Assembly: GCF_900100485.1 (NCBI RefSeq)
Contig: NZ_FNDH01000002.1
Location: 62,001 to 126,000, forward strand
DNA: 64,000 nt
Direction of reading: 5' to 3'
Source of the DNA: Nitrosomonas sp. Nm132
GTDB lineage: Bacteria; Pseudomonadota; Gammaproteobacteria; Burkholderiales; Nitrosomonadaceae
The notes beneath the pieces are model-generated. The model made no database searches. It had not been told where the DNA came from and saw only the letters and a program-made list of their open reading frames with translations. Each line of letters opens with the position of its first letter. Positions within the stretch are counted from its first letter, which is position 1. Shown piece by piece: positions 1-11,572 of the stretch. The position numbers and the translations under genes were made by a program.

Positions 1-771
1 TTGGATAGTATTGAAGAGCTCCGTAAAATCGTCAGCGTCAAGCCAGATGCAAAATTATACTTGCGCATCGATACGCCCAACATCGGTAGTGACTGGCCAC
101 TTGCAGGTAAATTTGGCACACACCTTGCTGATATCAATGAAATTATTAACGAAGCCGCCTCTCTGGGCGCCGATCTTGCTGGCGTGACCTTTCATGTGGG
201 CTCCCAATGCCGTAATCCGCAAAACTGGCGAGTCGGTATCGAGCGTGCCAAAAACGTTTTCGCTGACATGAGGCAGGCCGGATTAAGACCTCGATTGCTC
301 AACATCGGTGGTGGCTATCCGGTACGCCATGTTAAACCCATCCCTTCCATTGAAGTAATTGCAGATGTCATCAATACTGCAATTGCTGATCTCCCGGAAG
401 AAATTCGCATCATGGCTGAGCCGGGTCGATTTCTGGTATCGGATTCAGCATGTTTTGTTTGCAGGGTAGTAGGCACTGCCACCCGCAATGGAAAACGCTG
501 GATGTACTGGGATGCCGGCATATTTGGCGGTATTATTGAAGTAAGCGAAGGGCTACGCTATGAGATTTTGACTAACCGCAAGGGGAGCAATATCCCATGG
601 TCCATTGCTGGCCCAACCTGTGATTCTGTTGATGTGCTCATGCATGACGAGCTGTTGCCTGAAGATATTCAGGAAGGCGATTTCATCTTTATTCCCAATG
701 CAGGCGCCTATACCACTGCCTACGCCAGTAATTTCAATGGCTTTCCTTTACCCGATGTAATCGTACTGTAA
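1..771 (+). CDS. Ornithine/lysine/DAP-type PLP decarboxylase, C-terminal part
   Basis: The reading frame is open at the window edge, so the N-terminal part, including the PLP-binding lysine, lies outside. What is visible is the second half of a fold-type III (alanine-racemase-like) decarboxylase. It has the HVGSQ stretch, the glycine-rich GGGYP phosphate-binding loop near residue 103, the AEPGRF motif near 140, the GPTCDSVD motif carrying the catalytic cysteine of ornithine decarboxylases, and a C-terminal AGAY segment that contributes a substrate-site tyrosine. The family makes polyamines (putrescine or cadaverine) or lysine. Absence of the dimer-specific features of LysA and presence of CDSxD favour ornithine/lysine decarboxylase, but exact substrate cannot be fixed from this fragment. 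Confidence 0.85.
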   Translation: MDSIEELRKIVSVKPDAKLYLRIDTPNIGSDWPLAGKFGTHLADINEIINEAASLGADLAGVTFHVGSQCRNPQNWRVGIERAKNVFADMRQAGLRPRLLNIGGGYPVRHVKPIPSIEVIADVINTAIADLPEEIRIMAEPGRFLVSDSACFVCRVVGTATRNGKRWMYWDAGIFGGIIEVSEGLRYEILTNRKGSNIPWSIAGPTCDSVDVLMHDELLPEDIQEGDFIFIPNAGAYTTAYASNFNGFPLPDVIVL

Positions 772-830
772 CTTGAACATCCTCATTGGCCAATGATTGA
801 TCCGGCACGGTAAGTTATGCATTCATTCTA

Positions 831-872
831 GCCAAACTTGTTGGAATCGGTATATTTTTCGACAAGTTTGGC
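831..872. repeat. 11-bp perfect inverted repeat in the decarboxylase-mutS gap
   Basis: GCCAAACTTGT (831-841) and its exact complement ACAAGTTTGGC (862-872) are separated by 20 nt. The position 60 nt after the decarboxylase stop would suit an mRNA 3' structure, but the loop is long and no clean T-tract follows the right arm. The rest of the 263-base gap shows nothing else recognisable. Confidence 0.5.
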
Positions 873-1034
873 GTGCACCCACCCACGATATCAATCAATC
901 AAATACGCTGATGCGCATTTATGCAAATATCAACGTATTCGACTAAGAAACAGACCATCTACTGCAATGACTTACTTATTGCAACAGCCTTAGCCTGCTA
1001 AAATAGGTTGCTTGATTAATAATCCGTCAATTTC

Positions 1035-3623
1035 ATGGCTCCAGAAAATCATACCCCCATGATGCAGCAATACTTGCGCATCAAGGCACAGCATGCTGAC
1101 AAGCTACTGTTTTATCGCATGGGAGATTTCTATGAGTTATTCTTTGAGGATGCCGAGAAAGCAGCCAAGTTGCTCGATATCACACTGACCCAGCGTGGGA
1201 CCTCGGCAGGTGAGCCTATCAAAATGGCCGGTGTGCCCTATCATGCTGCAGATCAATATCTGGCGAAACTCGTCAAATTAGGCGAATCAGTTGCCATTTG
1301 CGAGCAAGTCGGTGATCCCGCCACTGCCAAGGGACCCGTAGAACGCAAAGTAATCCGTATTATCACACCGGGTACACTGACCGATGCCGCTTTGCTGGAA
1401 GACAAACGCGACTGTATCGTACTGGCGCTGTCATTGCACAAATCGACGTTAGGGTTAGCATGGCTTAATCTGGCCGCTGGCCAGTTGCGTATGCTGGAAA
1501 CTTCCCCGGATAATCTGACGAGCGAACTAGAGCGCCTTCAGCCTGCTGAGATTCTTTTGCCTGAGTCACTGGATATATCTTTAGTAGTTACTAAATCAAG
1601 TCCCTCCAAACAACTACCAGCCTGGCAGTTCGATTACAGCAGCGCAATCCGTAATCTTACCAAACTATTTGGCACCCATGATCTCTCCGCTTTTGGCTGC
1701 GATGGTTTGCACGCGTCGCTGCAAGCTACCGGGGCGTTACTCGAATATGTCCGCCTCACGCAAGGGGCCGATATCACGCATATCAAGACATTACAGGTCG
1801 AACGCGATGGCGCCTACATTCGTATGGATGCCGCCACCCGTCGCAATCTGGAAATATCTGAAACATTGCGGGGGGAGACTTCACCCACATTAATGTCATT
1901 ACTGGATACTTGTTCAACCGGTATGGGCAGCCGTTTGTTACGGCATTGGCTGCATCATCCACTACGGGATTACTCGATCCTCCAGCATCGTCTTGACAGC
2001 GTCTCCGGCCTGATGGAAGCCGCTGGGATGGCAACGCCTTACGTGGGAATCAGGGAACATCTCAAGCGCATTGCCGATATTGAGCGCATCACTGCGCGCA
2101 TTGCTCTCAAATCAGCCCGGCCGCGCGACCTCTCCAGCTTGCGTGGTAGTCTAGCTTACCTGCCTGAGATCGCTGCTATGGCAACCCATGTTCTCAGCGA
2201 GCACCTCACCCGACTGGCGCAAGCCATGATACCGGATAGCAGCCTGGTTGAACTATTGCACCAGGCAGTTCTCCCTGAACCAAGCGTGCTGCTACGCGAG
2301 GGAGGGGTCATCGCCGATGGCTATGATGCCGAGCTGGACGAATTACGTGCCTTACAAAATAACTGTGGCGAATTTTTGTTGCAACTGGAAGCACGCGAAA
2401 AAACACGTACGGGTATTCCTAATCTCAAGGTGGAATATAACCGGATTCACGGTTTTTATATCGAAATCACTCATGCATATAGTGACAAGATTCCATCCGA
2501 TTATCGCAGAAGGCAAACCTTGAAAAATGCCGAACGCTATGTTACTCCAGAGCTACAGGTTTTTGAAAACAAGGCGCTAGCAGCCAGGGATCATGCGCTT
2601 GCTAGAGAAAAATTCTTATATGATGCCCTGCTGGAAAGACTCACTGCCTTTATTAGCCATTTACAGAATATGGCGCATAGCGTGGCAGAAATCGATGTGC
2701 TGAGTACATTTGCTGAGCGCGCTCAATCGCTTAACTATACTGCACCGGTCTTTACCGATGAAGCGGTCATAGAAATCAACACAGGCCGCCACCCTGTCGT
2801 GGAAAGTCAGGTGGATCATTATATTGCCAATGATGTGCAGCTTGGTTTATGTGCAACTGGCAGGCGACAACTACTCATCATCACGGGTCCCAATATGGGT
2901 GGGAAATCCACTTATATGCGGCAAACTGCTTTGATTGCATTGCTTGCACACTGCGGTAGTTTTGTACCTGCAAACAGTGTACGGGTTGGCCCGATCGATC
3001 AGATCTTTACTCGCATTGGCGCATCCGATGATCTGGCGGGCGGTCGCTCTACCTTTATGGTCGAAATGACCGAAATTGCCAATATCCTGCGCAATGCCAC
3101 CGACCAGAGTCTGGTATTAGTCGATGAAATCGGAAGAGGAACATCTACCTTTGATGGTCTGGCGTTGGCTTTTGCCATTGCCCGCTATTTACTGACCAAA
3201 AACCAGAGCTATACGCTGTTTGCCACCCACTATTTCGAGTTGACCAGACTAGTAGAAGAATTCGAACAAGCTGCTAACGTTCATCTGGGAGCTGTCGAAT
3301 ACAAGCAACATATCGTTTTTTTGCATACGGTTAATGAAGGACCTGCTAGTCAGAGCTACGGTCTGCATGTGGCAGCACTGGCGGGCGTGCCCAGTCCAGT
3401 GATCAAGGCAGCCAGGAAAATCTTGACCAAGCTGGAGCAGGAAAATGTCAGCAAAAACCCCCAACTCGATTTATTCTCAGAGCAACCGGATACAATCAAT
3501 CAGTTTCCTGAAACATTACATCCTATTTTTACACATTTAAGTAAACTTATACCTGATGAGCTAAGCCCCAGGGAAGCATTGGCGCATCTCTATACATTAA
3601 AATCAATGTTGGATAAGGGCTAA
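1035..3623 (+). CDS. mutS: DNA mismatch repair ATPase MutS
   Basis: At 862 aa this is a normal-length MutS, which binds mismatches and signals to MutL. The N-terminal mismatch-recognition domain carries the Phe-x-Glu wedge motif (MGDFYELF, about residue 30). The C-terminal ABC ATPase has Walker [10 protein letters not shown] (residues 618-626), the TFMVEMTE signature region, Walker [17 protein letters not shown] and the THYFELT switch. The ATG start at 1035 gives the usual short lead before the wedge motif. It is monocistronic here, followed by a convergent slyD. Nothing suggests inactivation, so this strain should not be a mismatch-repair mutator through mutS. Confidence 0.98.
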   Translation: MAPENHTPMMQQYLRIKAQHADKLLFYRMGDFYELFFEDAEKAAKLLDITLTQRGTSAGEPIKMAGVPYHAADQYLAKLVKLGESVAICEQVGDPATAKGPVERKVIRIITPGTLTDAALLEDKRDCIVLALSLHKSTLGLAWLNLAAGQLRMLETSPDNLTSELERLQPAEILLPESLDISLVVTKSSPSKQLPAWQFDYSSAIRNLTKLFGTHDLSAFGCDGLHASLQATGALLEYVRLTQGADITHIKTLQVERDGAYIRMDAATRRNLEISETLRGETSPTLMSLLDTCSTGMGSRLLRHWLHHPLRDYSILQHRLDSVSGLMEAAGMATPYVGIREHLKRIADIERITARIALKSARPRDLSSLRGSLAYLPEIAAMATHVLSEHLTRLAQAMIPDSSLVELLHQAVLPEPSVLLREGGVIADGYDAELDELRALQNNCGEFLLQLEAREKTRTGIPNLKVEYNRIHGFYIEITHAYSDKIPSDYRRRQTLKNAERYVTPELQVFENKALAARDHALAREKFLYDALLERLTAFISHLQNMAHSVAEIDVLSTFAERAQSLNYTAPVFTDEAVIEINTGRHPVVESQVDHYIANDVQLGLCATGRRQLLIITGPNMGGKSTYMRQTALIALLAHCGSFVPANSVRVGPIDQIFTRIGASDDLAGGRSTFMVEMTEIANILRNATDQSLVLVDEIGRGTSTFDGLALAFAIARYLLTKNQSYTLFATHYFELTRLVEEFEQAANVHLGAVEYKQHIVFLHTVNEGPASQSYGLHVAALAGVPSPVIKAARKILTKLEQENVSKNPQLDLFSEQPDTINQFPETLHPIFTHLSKLIPDELSPREALAHLYTLKSMLDKG

Positions 3624-3742
3624 CTCTTCCGAGAGGCTTCCGATCAGCGGTTGTGAAGAATTCGTGCGAGCGCTTCAAGCGCAAAGCAGACGGAGCGCAG
3701 AAAATTGCCTGCCCAGTAGATTCATTAGCAAAACCTCGTTTT

Positions 3743-3759
3743 AACGAAACTTCGTTTTT
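3743..3759. terminator. Possible mutS terminator
   Basis: AACGAA and TTCGTT form a short hairpin followed by further T residues on the plus strand, between the convergent mutS and slyD genes. The stem is only about six pairs with a tiny loop, so support is modest. Confidence 0.4.
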
Positions 3760-3767
3760 ACAGCCTC

Positions 3768-4265
3768 TTAATGATCATGGTGACCATGTGGCCCATGCAC
3801 ATGACCATGCGAAAGCTCATCGGAGGTGGCCGAACGCACTTCCATTACGGTGCACTCAAATTGTAAAGCCATTCCTGCTAGCGGATGATTGCCATCAACG
3901 ACCACGATATCTTCCGTTACATCAGTAACTGTATAAATCATCATATCTTCGGAATTCTCTTCTTCCCCCTCGACTCCACCCTCGAACTGCATACCTACTT
4001 CGACAGTGTCTGGAAAAGCGTTGCGTGGCTCTATGCGAATCAACTCACTATCATATTCTCCAAAAGTTTCTTCTGGCTCCATCGCTATGGATAGACGGTA
4101 TCCTGCTTCCTTTCCTTGCAGTGCTGCCTCTACAATCGGAAACATCCCGCCATAACCACCGTGCAGATAACTTACTGGAGAAGTGGATTCTTCGACAATT
4201 TCACCCACTGAATTGGATAATTTATAATATTGAAGCGATACCACGGTATCCTTTTCTATAAGCAT
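3768..4265 (-). CDS. slyD: SlyD-type FKBP peptidyl-prolyl isomerase / metallochaperone
   Basis: The product (165 aa) starts MLIEKDTVVSLQYYKL, matching the usual start of SlyD. An ATG nine codons upstream (4292) is possible, but GGTGG lies just before the chosen ATG. The FKBP domain is interrupted by the IF chaperone domain (about residues 60-125), and the C-terminus is histidine-rich (HGHVHGPHGHHDH), as in nickel-binding SlyD. SlyD catalyses prolyl isomerisation in the cytoplasm, chaperones Tat substrates and supplies nickel to hydrogenase maturation. The nickel role is notable because a decayed hypE lies at 49.3-49.7 kb. It is convergent with mutS. Confidence 0.93.
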   Translation of the reverse strand: MLIEKDTVVSLQYYKLSNSVGEIVEESTSPVSYLHGGYGGMFPIVEAALQGKEAGYRLSIAMEPEETFGEYDSELIRIEPRNAFPDTVEVGMQFEGGVEGEEENSEDMMIYTVTDVTEDIVVVDGNHPLAGMALQFECTVMEVRSATSDELSHGHVHGPHGHHDH

Positions 4266-4351
4266 TTCTTTACCACCTATATTGATTCTCATTGATTAAT
4301 GGAATACACAAATACAAAAAAGTTTTTTGTACACTCCCACGATTGGTCAGA

Positions 4352-4804
4352 CTAAGCTGACCCTCCTAGAACCGCAACCGTAATGGTCACGACTCCCAGT
4401 ATAAGATTAAGCCCAATTAATAGGCGAATTTGCCCTAACGCAGTACCTGCAGATGGCCATTCTTCTCTGGCAACATGATAGTTGAGTTTCTTGAATGCCG
4501 AGAAAAAAACATAAATAAAGATCAACATCATCAGAAGGCCTAACGCAAACATGAAATGAATATACAGATCTACGGCCGCAAATCCTCCCATTTGCATCAC
4601 CATATAAAGACCGCTAGCCAGGATGAATCCCGCCGATAAAAATACCCATGGAAAAAACCGGCTAAATACGCCACTCCAGAGCTTTAATCGTATGGGTGGT
4701 TCAAGCAGCTGTGCAGCAATCGGGCGCAAAACCCAATAAGCAAAAAACATTCCCCCCACCCAAACAATCACCCCCAACAGATGTAGAAATAATGGTATTT
4801 TCAT
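4352..4804 (-). CDS. CopD-like integral membrane protein
   Basis: A 150-aa protein with four predicted membrane helices (about residues 5-25, 48-70, 80-102 and 126-147). Conserved histidine and glycine occur in the first helix (LHLLGVIVWVGGMFF), the pattern of the CopD / DUF2269-like family of copper-related or haem-related membrane proteins. It lies between rnhB and slyD on the same strand, with a 26-base gap to rnhB, and may be cotranscribed with the bamA-rnhB cluster. The function is not established and copper transport is only a family-level suggestion. Confidence 0.7.
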   Translation of the reverse strand: MKIPLFLHLLGVIVWVGGMFFAYWVLRPIAAQLLEPPIRLKLWSGVFSRFFPWVFLSAGFILASGLYMVMQMGGFAAVDLYIHFMFALGLLMMLIFIYVFFSAFKKLNYHVAREEWPSAGTALGQIRLLIGLNLILGVVTITVAVLGGSA

Positions 4805-4830
4805 GTGAATCCTTATCTAGAAAAGTGTAA

Positions 4831-5418
4831 TCAGGAATGGGTATGCTCTCCCATCAAAGCACTCACAGGAGCGAAGCTGCGTCGATGAATTTCAGAGATG
4901 CCATGTTGCCGTAATGCCGCCAAATGAGCTTTTGTAGGATAACCCTTATGCTGGTTTAGTCCGTAAACAGGAAAATGCTTGTGCAATCGCAACATCTCAG
5001 CATCACGCGCTGTCTTGGCCAGTATCGAAGCTGCCGAAATTTCAGGAACGAGACTGTCACCTTTTATGATCGTCTTCATAGGGCAATTCAGTCGTGGCGA
5101 TTGATTGCCATCGACTAAAACAATTGAAGGAATCAGCGGTAATCCTTCAACGGCTCGCTTCATGGCGAGCAAGCTGGCTTGCAGAATATTCAAATGATCT
5201 ATTTCGGCAACAGAAGCAGAAGCAATCGCCCATGCTTTCGCATGATGCTTGATGAGAGCGGCAAGGTAAGTACGTTTGCTCTCACTCAATTTTTTGGAAT
5301 CAGCCAATCCTTCAATGTTGCAATCCGGGCCTAAAATGACACACGCCGCATAGACTGGCCCAGCAAGGGGCCCTCTTCCAGCTTCATCCACGCCACCAAT
5401 CCAATCAGTTTCATGCAT
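4831..5418 (-). CDS. rnhB: Ribonuclease HII
   Basis: The 195-aa product has the type 2 RNase H signature [11 protein letters not shown] at residues 11-21 (catalytic D11 and E12), a third acidic residue in LVDGN (D103) and the conserved [10 protein letters not shown] stretch near 131-140 with the fourth. The enzyme nicks DNA at misincorporated ribonucleotides and removes RNA from RNA-DNA hybrids. It is 77 bases downstream of fabZ. In most proteobacteria lpxA and lpxB sit between these two genes, and they are absent here. Confidence 0.96.
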   Translation of the reverse strand: MHETDWIGGVDEAGRGPLAGPVYAACVILGPDCNIEGLADSKKLSESKRTYLAALIKHHAKAWAIASASVAEIDHLNILQASLLAMKRAVEGLPLIPSIVLVDGNQSPRLNCPMKTIIKGDSLVPEISAASILAKTARDAEMLRLHKHFPVYGLNQHKGYPTKAHLAALRQHGISEIHRRSFAPVSALMGEHTHS

Positions 5419-5495
5419 GTAGCTTACAGCCAGCTATCTATGAATGCAGAAAGACAAAAAATAAAGAAATCTACCAGCAACAAATGAGGCAGTTT

Positions 5496-5939
5496 CTATA
5501 TATTTCTCACTGTGCACATTAATTGTGCCTCGGTCACAAGCTGATCACCTACCTCTGCACGTGCTGAATATTTCCAAACACCTTTGATCTGTCTGGTGAT
5601 TTCCACTTTCAGCAAGAGTTGGTCGCCTGCCGTGACGGGTTTCTTAAAACGCACGCCATCAATCCCTACAAAATAATAAACTTGCGCATCATTCTTGGTG
5701 GGGTTCTCTGTTCTGATTGTAAGTAATGCCGCTGCCTGCGCCAAGGCTTCGACGATTAGGACACCCGGCATGACCGGGTGATGTGGAAAATGTCCAACAA
5801 AATAAGGTTCGTTGATCGATACATTTTTGAGTGCAATGATCCGTTCACCTGGTTCATAAGAAATAACTCGATCAACCAGAATGAAAGGATAACGATGAGG
5901 CAGATACTTTAAAATTTCATAAATGTCCATGGCATTCAT
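5496..5939 (-). CDS. fabZ: 3-hydroxyacyl-ACP dehydratase FabZ
   Basis: A 147-aa hot-dog-fold dehydratase of fatty-acid synthesis type II that removes water from (3R)-hydroxyacyl-ACP. The active-site pair is visible: histidine 50 in [11 protein letters not shown] and glutamate 64 in VEALAQAA, the usual 14-residue spacing. The start at 5939 is supported by AAGGGAGA upstream. It follows skp after a 120-base gap where lpxD would normally lie. Confidence 0.97.
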   Translation of the reverse strand: MNAMDIYEILKYLPHRYPFILVDRVISYEPGERIIALKNVSINEPYFVGHFPHHPVMPGVLIVEALAQAAALLTIRTENPTKNDAQVYYFVGIDGVRFKKPVTAGDQLLLKVEITRQIKGVWKYSARAEVGDQLVTEAQLMCTVRNI

Positions 5940-6059
5940 TCTTGTCTCCCTTTAGCCTGGAAAGTGGGTTGATCATCTGCACAATAACCCAAAATAACAC
6001 TGCCTAAAATTAGTATTAATGGAAAGCATCACATAAAATATGAATTACTTTTTGGTTAC

Positions 6060-6590
6060 CTACTCCTGTCCTGCAAGTGCCCTGATAACCTGATTCGTGA
6101 TATCGATACGCTGGCTGCGATAAACTGAATCCTGTAATTGCAAGATCAAATCATAGCTCTCATTTTCTGCTATGTTTTTAATAGTTTTGTTAACGCGTTC
6201 CAAAATCAAGCTATATTCTTCATTTTGACGCATACTTAAATCTTCCCGCATCTGTTGTTGTGCACGCTGGTATTGGCGACTAACGTTAGCAAGCTCACGC
6301 TCCTTGGTTCGCCTTTCTTCTATTGCTATGCTTTTATCATTCTTCTCTAATTGCTCCTGCAGGTCTTTGATTTCAGAAGCCATTTTTTTGATACGCTCAT
6401 CATAAACCAGAAATTCTTTCTCTATTTTTCTTTGCGCCAGGATAGCAGGGGCTGATTCCCGCAAGATTCTCTCGGTATTCACAACTCCAATCTTGATTTC
6501 TTTTGCTAGGACACCGGAATACCCGCCAATAAGGAAAACCAGCGTAAACAGCGTGATCAACCATTGCAACCATAAAAGCTTGCAGTTCAA
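6060..6590 (-). CDS. skp: Periplasmic chaperone Skp/OmpH, TTG start
   Basis: The frame can be read upstream into bamA, but the convincing start is a TTG at 6590, five bases after a perfect AGGAGG and 28 bases after the bamA stop. It yields 176 aa. A hydrophobic signal peptide (about residues 3-27, ending GVLA) is followed by a mature domain beginning KEIKIGVVNTERIL, then a long basic/acidic coiled-coil region (about 60-130), as in Skp. Skp is a trimeric periplasmic holdase that carries unfolded outer-membrane proteins to BamA, its direct neighbour. Confidence 0.93.
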   Translation of the reverse strand: MNCKLLWLQWLITLFTLVFLIGGYSGVLAKEIKIGVVNTERILRESAPAILAQRKIEKEFLVYDERIKKMASEIKDLQEQLEKNDKSIAIEERRTKERELANVSRQYQRAQQQMREDLSMRQNEEYSLILERVNKTIKNIAENESYDLILQLQDSVYRSQRIDITNQVIRALAGQE

Positions 6591-6618
6591 TTGCTCCTCC
6601 TGATCAGCTGATCTGGAT

Positions 6619-8934
6619 TTAAAATGTTTGCCCCAACTGGAACTGGAATCTTTGTATATCATCGCCTTTCTGATCATTTAATGGTTGAGCAACACTAAAC
6701 CTCAGAGGACCCATTGGAGAAATCCATGTCACAGCAATCCCTGTAGAAAAACGCAAGAAGTTTAGATCCAGTTGTGACCAATCATTGAAGACATTCCCGC
6801 CATCAATAAAAGCTGCTAACCGCACGGTCTTTTCATCTTTCATAAAGGGGGCTGGAAACAATACTTCTGCACTGCCGACAACGCGCTTACTCGCCCCTAC
6901 AATAGTTCCTCGTCTTCCTGGTATCGGATTACCATTCTCATCCAATACAGGGTCACGAGGCCCCAGTGAATTAATATTGTAGCCACGGACCGAATTAAAG
7001 CCTCCCGCAAAGAAATTTTTAAAGAAAGGCAGCGATTCACCCGAATAACCATCCCCAACGCCTACTTGTCCATTCAGCATCAAGGTGAATATTCTCGAAA
7101 TAGGAAAAAACCATTTATGCTCATAGCTCGCCTTATAGTATTCCAGTTCAGCAAAAGGCAAACTAAATTCTCCAAATAATCGATGTGTCGTCCCAGAAGT
7201 TGTCCATATCGCGCTATCACGATTGTCACGCGCCCAACTAAGCGTGATAGGAAGATTATTGGTCGTGCTCCCAAATTGTTCTACAAAATCAAAAAAGCGC
7301 TGAGGACTGTTGGCTCTCAGATCAATTTTCGTATGTTCAGCGCCCAAGCCCAGAGAAACAATATCGTTTTCCGCTATCGGGATACCAAAACGTAACGTCG
7401 CACCGGCTGTATCTGTATTAAAAATTCCAACACTGGGTAGCGATCGAGTATTAATATCCCGTTTAAAAACATCAAGCCCAAGGCTGATTCCGTTAATCGT
7501 ATAATAGGGATTGGTAAAAGATGCCGAGAATATCTTGTTGACACTACCAGTATTGACTGAGACGCTCAAAAAATTACCCGTGCCAAAAATGTTATTCTGG
7601 GAAACAGAGCCATTTAAAATAATACCTTCCAGATCTGAGTAGCCTGCCCCAAACATGATCGCACCTGTTGGCTTCTCGGTCACATTAACATTGATATCAA
7701 CCTGATCAGGCGCATCTGCCACTGGGGGAGTTTCCACATTGACGCTCGTGAAAAAATCTAACCTGTCAACGCGCTGCTTGGAGCGATTAATTTGGCTGGT
7801 TGAATGCCAAGCACCTTCCATCTGGCGAAACTCCCGGCGAATGACTTCATCGCGGGTACGATCATTGCCACTGATATTGATACGTCTAACATAGACCCGG
7901 CGACCCGGATCGATATAAAAAGTAAAAGCGGTTTTCCTACTCTCCTTATCGAGCTCAGGTGAAGCGTTAACATTGGCAAATGCGTAACCCTCATCACCTA
8001 ATCGATCAGTAATAAGTTTAATGGATTCTGTTAATCTTTCTCGAACGAATACACCACCTGGCTCGAGTTTAATCAGTTTGCGTAATTCTTCTTCTGGCAC
8101 CAAGAAATTTCCAGCAAGCTTGATATCTGAAACCGTATATTGCGGTCCTTCGGTGATATTGATGGTAATGTAGATGTCCTTCATATCAGGCGTGATGGAT
8201 ACCTGGGTAGAATCGATATTGAACTCCAGATATCCACGGTCAAGATAGTAGGATCGCAACGTTTCTAGATCGGCAGATAATTTTTGTTTCGAATATTGAT
8301 CATCTTTTGTGAACCAGGTCAGCAGTCCTGGGGTTCTCAGCACAAACAAGCCAACCAAATCACTATCACTAAAGGCTTCATTACCCACAATATTGATCTG
8401 TCGGATTCTGGTTGTTTTGCCTTCTTCAATATCGAAATTAATCCCTACACGATTACGTTCCAGCGGGGTTGTCGTCGTAGTAATCTTAACAGCATATTTG
8501 CCGCGACTGATATATTGTCGCTTTAGCTCTTGTTCAGCTTTCTCCAATAAAGAGCGACTAAAGATACGCGATTCGGCTAAACCTGCCTGTTTTAGACCTT
8601 CTTTCAACTTATCTTTTTCAAATTCCTTGGCACCGTTGATGTTAATCTGGGCAATGGCAGGACGCTCCTGTATTTCCACAATCAGTAATCCATCTTGGGC
8701 TTTTAGTCTTACATCCTGGAAGAAGCCAGTTTCATAAAGTGTTTTGATTGCGGCAGTGGCTTTAGCTTCATCTAGTACATCACCTACTTTTATAGGAAGA
8801 TAGCTAAAGATTGTTCCCGCTTCGGTACGCTGTATCCCATCAACACGAATATCCTTTACAACGAATGGTTCAACTGCTTCACCAACGAGTGAATAGAATA
8901 AACAATAAAGTATGACAAGACACCTGAATTTCAT
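6619..8934 (-). CDS. bamA: Outer membrane protein assembly factor BamA
   Basis: At 771 aa this is a full-length Omp85 protein, with a signal peptide ending near residue 20 (LVGEAVEPF), five POTRA repeats over about residues 22-420 and a C-terminal 16-strand barrel. The barrel contains the conserved VRGY of loop 6 ([16 protein letters not shown]) and ends in the terminal phenylalanine signature (QLGQTF). BamA inserts beta-barrel proteins into the outer membrane. It is directly downstream of rseP (2 bases) and upstream of skp, the standard arrangement linking envelope stress sensing and barrel assembly. Confidence 0.98.
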   Translation of the reverse strand: MKFRCLVILYCLFYSLVGEAVEPFVVKDIRVDGIQRTEAGTIFSYLPIKVGDVLDEAKATAAIKTLYETGFFQDVRLKAQDGLLIVEIQERPAIAQININGAKEFEKDKLKEGLKQAGLAESRIFSRSLLEKAEQELKRQYISRGKYAVKITTTTTPLERNRVGINFDIEEGKTTRIRQINIVGNEAFSDSDLVGLFVLRTPGLLTWFTKDDQYSKQKLSADLETLRSYYLDRGYLEFNIDSTQVSITPDMKDIYITINITEGPQYTVSDIKLAGNFLVPEEELRKLIKLEPGGVFVRERLTESIKLITDRLGDEGYAFANVNASPELDKESRKTAFTFYIDPGRRVYVRRINISGNDRTRDEVIRREFRQMEGAWHSTSQINRSKQRVDRLDFFTSVNVETPPVADAPDQVDINVNVTEKPTGAIMFGAGYSDLEGIILNGSVSQNNIFGTGNFLSVSVNTGSVNKIFSASFTNPYYTINGISLGLDVFKRDINTRSLPSVGIFNTDTAGATLRFGIPIAENDIVSLGLGAEHTKIDLRANSPQRFFDFVEQFGSTTNNLPITLSWARDNRDSAIWTTSGTTHRLFGEFSLPFAELEYYKASYEHKWFFPISRIFTLMLNGQVGVGDGYSGESLPFFKNFFAGGFNSVRGYNINSLGPRDPVLDENGNPIPGRRGTIVGASKRVVGSAEVLFPAPFMKDEKTVRLAAFIDGGNVFNDWSQLDLNFLRFSTGIAVTWISPMGPLRFSVAQPLNDQKGDDIQRFQFQLGQTF

Positions 8935-8936
8935 GC

Positions 8937-10304
8937 TTAACCAGAAATAAGCCGATAAATATCATTGTATATAGCAATAACCATGAGGGTAAACAACATC
9001 GTCATACCAATCTGCTGGCCAATCGCCATGGCTCTTTCCGACAATGGAGAACCTCTGATAATTTCGACCACATAATACATTAAGTGCCCCCCATCCAGCA
9101 CAGGGATAGGCAATAGATTCAGCACAGCAAGACTCACACTGATCAGCGCAAGGAATCCAAGATAAGCAATTATCCCCATTTGTGCTGATTGACCAGCGTA
9201 ATCAGCGATCGTAATGGGGCCACTCATATTCTTCCACGAAACTTCGCCCACCACCATTTTCCCCAGCATCCGAAAAGTAAAAATGGTCATTTCCCAGGTT
9301 TTATCGAATGCTTTCAGCAATGCTGTTCCGGCAGGATAACTCACATTAACCAAGAATTTATCTATCGCTGCACGATCAATCTTGGGAGCAACGCCAATTT
9401 TCCCGATCTCTGTATTACCTTCAATCGCCTTATCCGGTGTGACAGAAATATCCATGGTCTTGCCATCACGCAAGATTTCCAGGATAAGCAATTGTCCCGG
9501 ACTGGCGCGAATCTCTTTAACGAATTCTTCCCAGGACAAAATATCTTGATTGTTTACTGCAAGAATTTCATCCCCGGCAAGTAACCCTGCACGATGACCA
9601 GCTCCATCCGTAATTACCCGGCCTATAATGGGTGCCATGGTAGGTTGATAACTTACCAAACCAACTTTTTCCAGGAAATTTCCATCCAGATCATTGGCCT
9701 CCATGCTGCTTAAATTCAATTTCCGCCAGACAATTTCTCCGCGATCAGTAACTGTTTCCACTGTTACCTCAGGGTTACGGTCGACTGCATGGGTTAATAA
9801 TATCCAACGCGCATCCTGCCATGTTGCAACAGATTCATTCTCAATCTTTACAATAGTTTCCCCTTCCTCAAAAGCTGAAAAGGCGGCGGGTGTCAATGGC
9901 TTTACTGGACCCAGTACTGGCTTTATGCCGCTAACTCCTGACATAAAAAGAAGCCAATAAAGCAAAATTGCCAACAAAAAGTTAGCGATCGGCCCCGCAG
10001 CAACAATTGCGAAACGCTTTGAGACAGGCTGGCGGTTAAATGCGCGCGCTAAATCCTGGGGCAAAACTTCTCCCTCATGCTCATCCAGCATCTTGACATA
10101 TCCCCCGAGGGGAAGGGCTGCAATCACCCATTCGGTTTGATCTTTACCTAGACGCTTTTTAAACAGTGGCTGACCAAAGCCAATTGAAAAGCGCAAAACC
10201 TTTACACCACTCCAGCGAGCAACCAGATAGTGGCCAAACTCATGAAAGGTAATTAATACGCCTAGCGCGACAACAAAAGCAAGAATTGTAAAAAGTAGCG
10301 TCAT
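8937..10304 (-). CDS. rseP: Site-2 intramembrane zinc protease RseP
   Basis: The 455-aa product has the zinc motif HEFGH at residues 21-25 in the first helix, two central PDZ domains (about 110-300) and the second catalytic motif in [13 protein letters not shown], with its aspartate ligand, near residue 405. RseP cleaves membrane-anchored anti-sigma factors such as RseA and clears remnant signal peptides in the inner membrane. It lies between dxr (80 bases upstream) and bamA (2 bases downstream), as in most proteobacteria. Confidence 0.97.
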   Translation of the reverse strand: MTLLFTILAFVVALGVLITFHEFGHYLVARWSGVKVLRFSIGFGQPLFKKRLGKDQTEWVIAALPLGGYVKMLDEHEGEVLPQDLARAFNRQPVSKRFAIVAAGPIANFLLAILLYWLLFMSGVSGIKPVLGPVKPLTPAAFSAFEEGETIVKIENESVATWQDARWILLTHAVDRNPEVTVETVTDRGEIVWRKLNLSSMEANDLDGNFLEKVGLVSYQPTMAPIIGRVITDGAGHRAGLLAGDEILAVNNQDILSWEEFVKEIRASPGQLLILEILRDGKTMDISVTPDKAIEGNTEIGKIGVAPKIDRAAIDKFLVNVSYPAGTALLKAFDKTWEMTIFTFRMLGKMVVGEVSWKNMSGPITIADYAGQSAQMGIIAYLGFLALISVSLAVLNLLPIPVLDGGHLMYYVVEIIRGSPLSERAMAIGQQIGMTMLFTLMVIAIYNDIYRLISG

Positions 10305-10384
10305 ATCAAATCAAACATGAGGGTAACAATAAATTCCGAAGCACTTAAAATGGGATCAAAACAGATAAAGAGATTGTTCTAGCA

Positions 10385-11572
10385 TCAAGCCTGACACATC
10401 AACCATTCTCGTGCAACCTCTCGCGCCATCACATCCGCTGCAAGCACATCCTCTAATGTCGCAATCTCTTCCCGGCTGATTGTCTGCATAGCCTGCTCAA
10501 TCATGGATGGAATTTCGGTAAATGCCATTTGACCTGTGAGAAATGATTCAACAGCCACTTCATTGGCAGCATTAAGCACTGCTGGCATATTACCTCCCGC
10601 AGACAATGCCTCATAGGCAAGTCTCAGGCAAGGAAAACGTGCAAAATCTGGCGCTTCAAAATTCAATTGTGCAATTTCAAATATATCCAACGATCTCACA
10701 CCACTTTCCATTCTGTCAGGATAACTCAGTGCATGCGCAATTGGAGTGCGCATATCTGGATTACCCAACTGCGCGAGAACCGAGCCGTCAATATATTCAA
10801 CCATGGAGTGAATGACGCTTTGTGGATGAATCACAACCTGAATTTTGTCTGGTGCAGCATCAAATAGCCAATGTGCTTCAATAACTTCCAAGCCTTTATT
10901 CATCATGGTTGCGGAGTCTACTGAAATCTTTCTTCCCATGACCCAGTTAGGATGTGCGCAGGCCTGCTCCGGTGTTACATGCTCTAAATCGGATAATGCC
11001 AGGCGTCGGAAAGGACCTCCTGATGCCGTTAGCAGGATACGGCGAACACCCGCGGAAGTGAAGTCTCCATTAAAATGCTTAGGCAACGATTGGTAGATAG
11101 CGTTATGCTCGCTATCGATTGGCAACAGGATAGCATGGCACTGTTTCACTATATCCATGAAGATACGACCGGCCATCACCAGCGTTTCTTTATTTGCCAA
11201 TAAAACATTCTTGCCAGAGCGCGCTGCAGCAATCGTCGGGCGGATCCCAGCAGCACCCACAATTGCCGCCATGATAGTATCTACTTCAGGTAAAGAAGCC
11301 ACCCTTTCCAATGATTCAACTCCCGCTGATACCTGCGTATCCATTCCAGCCGCTCTTATTCTTTTATCCAAACGCTCAGCACTGATCGCATCCAGCATCA
11401 CTGCATAGGAGGGGCGGAAACGTTGACATTGAGCAAAAATTTTATCTACATTCTGATTAGCAGTAAGCGCAACAACGCGGAATCGGTCGGAATGACGCGC
11501 TACTACATCCAAGGTATTTTCACCAATACTTCCCGTAGATCCAAGTATGGTCAGGTGACGAGTTACTGTCAT
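10385..11572 (-). CDS. dxr: 1-deoxy-D-xylulose 5-phosphate reductoisomerase
   Basis: A 395-aa protein with the NADPH-binding GSTGSIG at residues 10-16, the metal/substrate region around [10 protein letters not shown], and the SGGPFR and [26 protein letters not shown] segments of the catalytic domain. It converts DXP to MEP, the committed step of the non-mevalonate isoprenoid pathway, feeding undecaprenyl phosphate made by the nearby uppS. The start overlaps the cdsA stop by four bases (ATGA), indicating translational coupling. Confidence 0.97.
   Translation of the reverse strand: MTVTRHLTILGSTGSIGENTLDVVARHSDRFRVVALTANQNVDKIFAQCQRFRPSYAVMLDAISAERLDKRIRAAGMDTQVSAGVESLERVASLPEVDTIMAAIVGAAGIRPTIAAARSGKNVLLANKETLVMAGRIFMDIVKQCHAILLPIDSEHNAIYQSLPKHFNGDFTSAGVRRILLTASGGPFRRLALSDLEHVTPEQACAHPNWVMGRKISVDSATMMNKGLEVIEAHWLFDAAPDKIQVVIHPQSVIHSMVEYIDGSVLAQLGNPDMRTPIAHALSYPDRMESGVRSLDIFEIAQLNFEAPDFARFPCLRLAYEALSAGGNMPAVLNAANEVAVESFLTGQMAFTEIPSMIEQAMQTISREEIATLEDVLAADVMAREVAREWLMCQA

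Noticed and set aside
6591-6677. Extended Skp N-terminus overlapping bamA
   Set aside because: The extra 29 residues are hydrophilic and precede the signal peptide. The TTG with AGGAGG at the right distance gives a normal exported protein.
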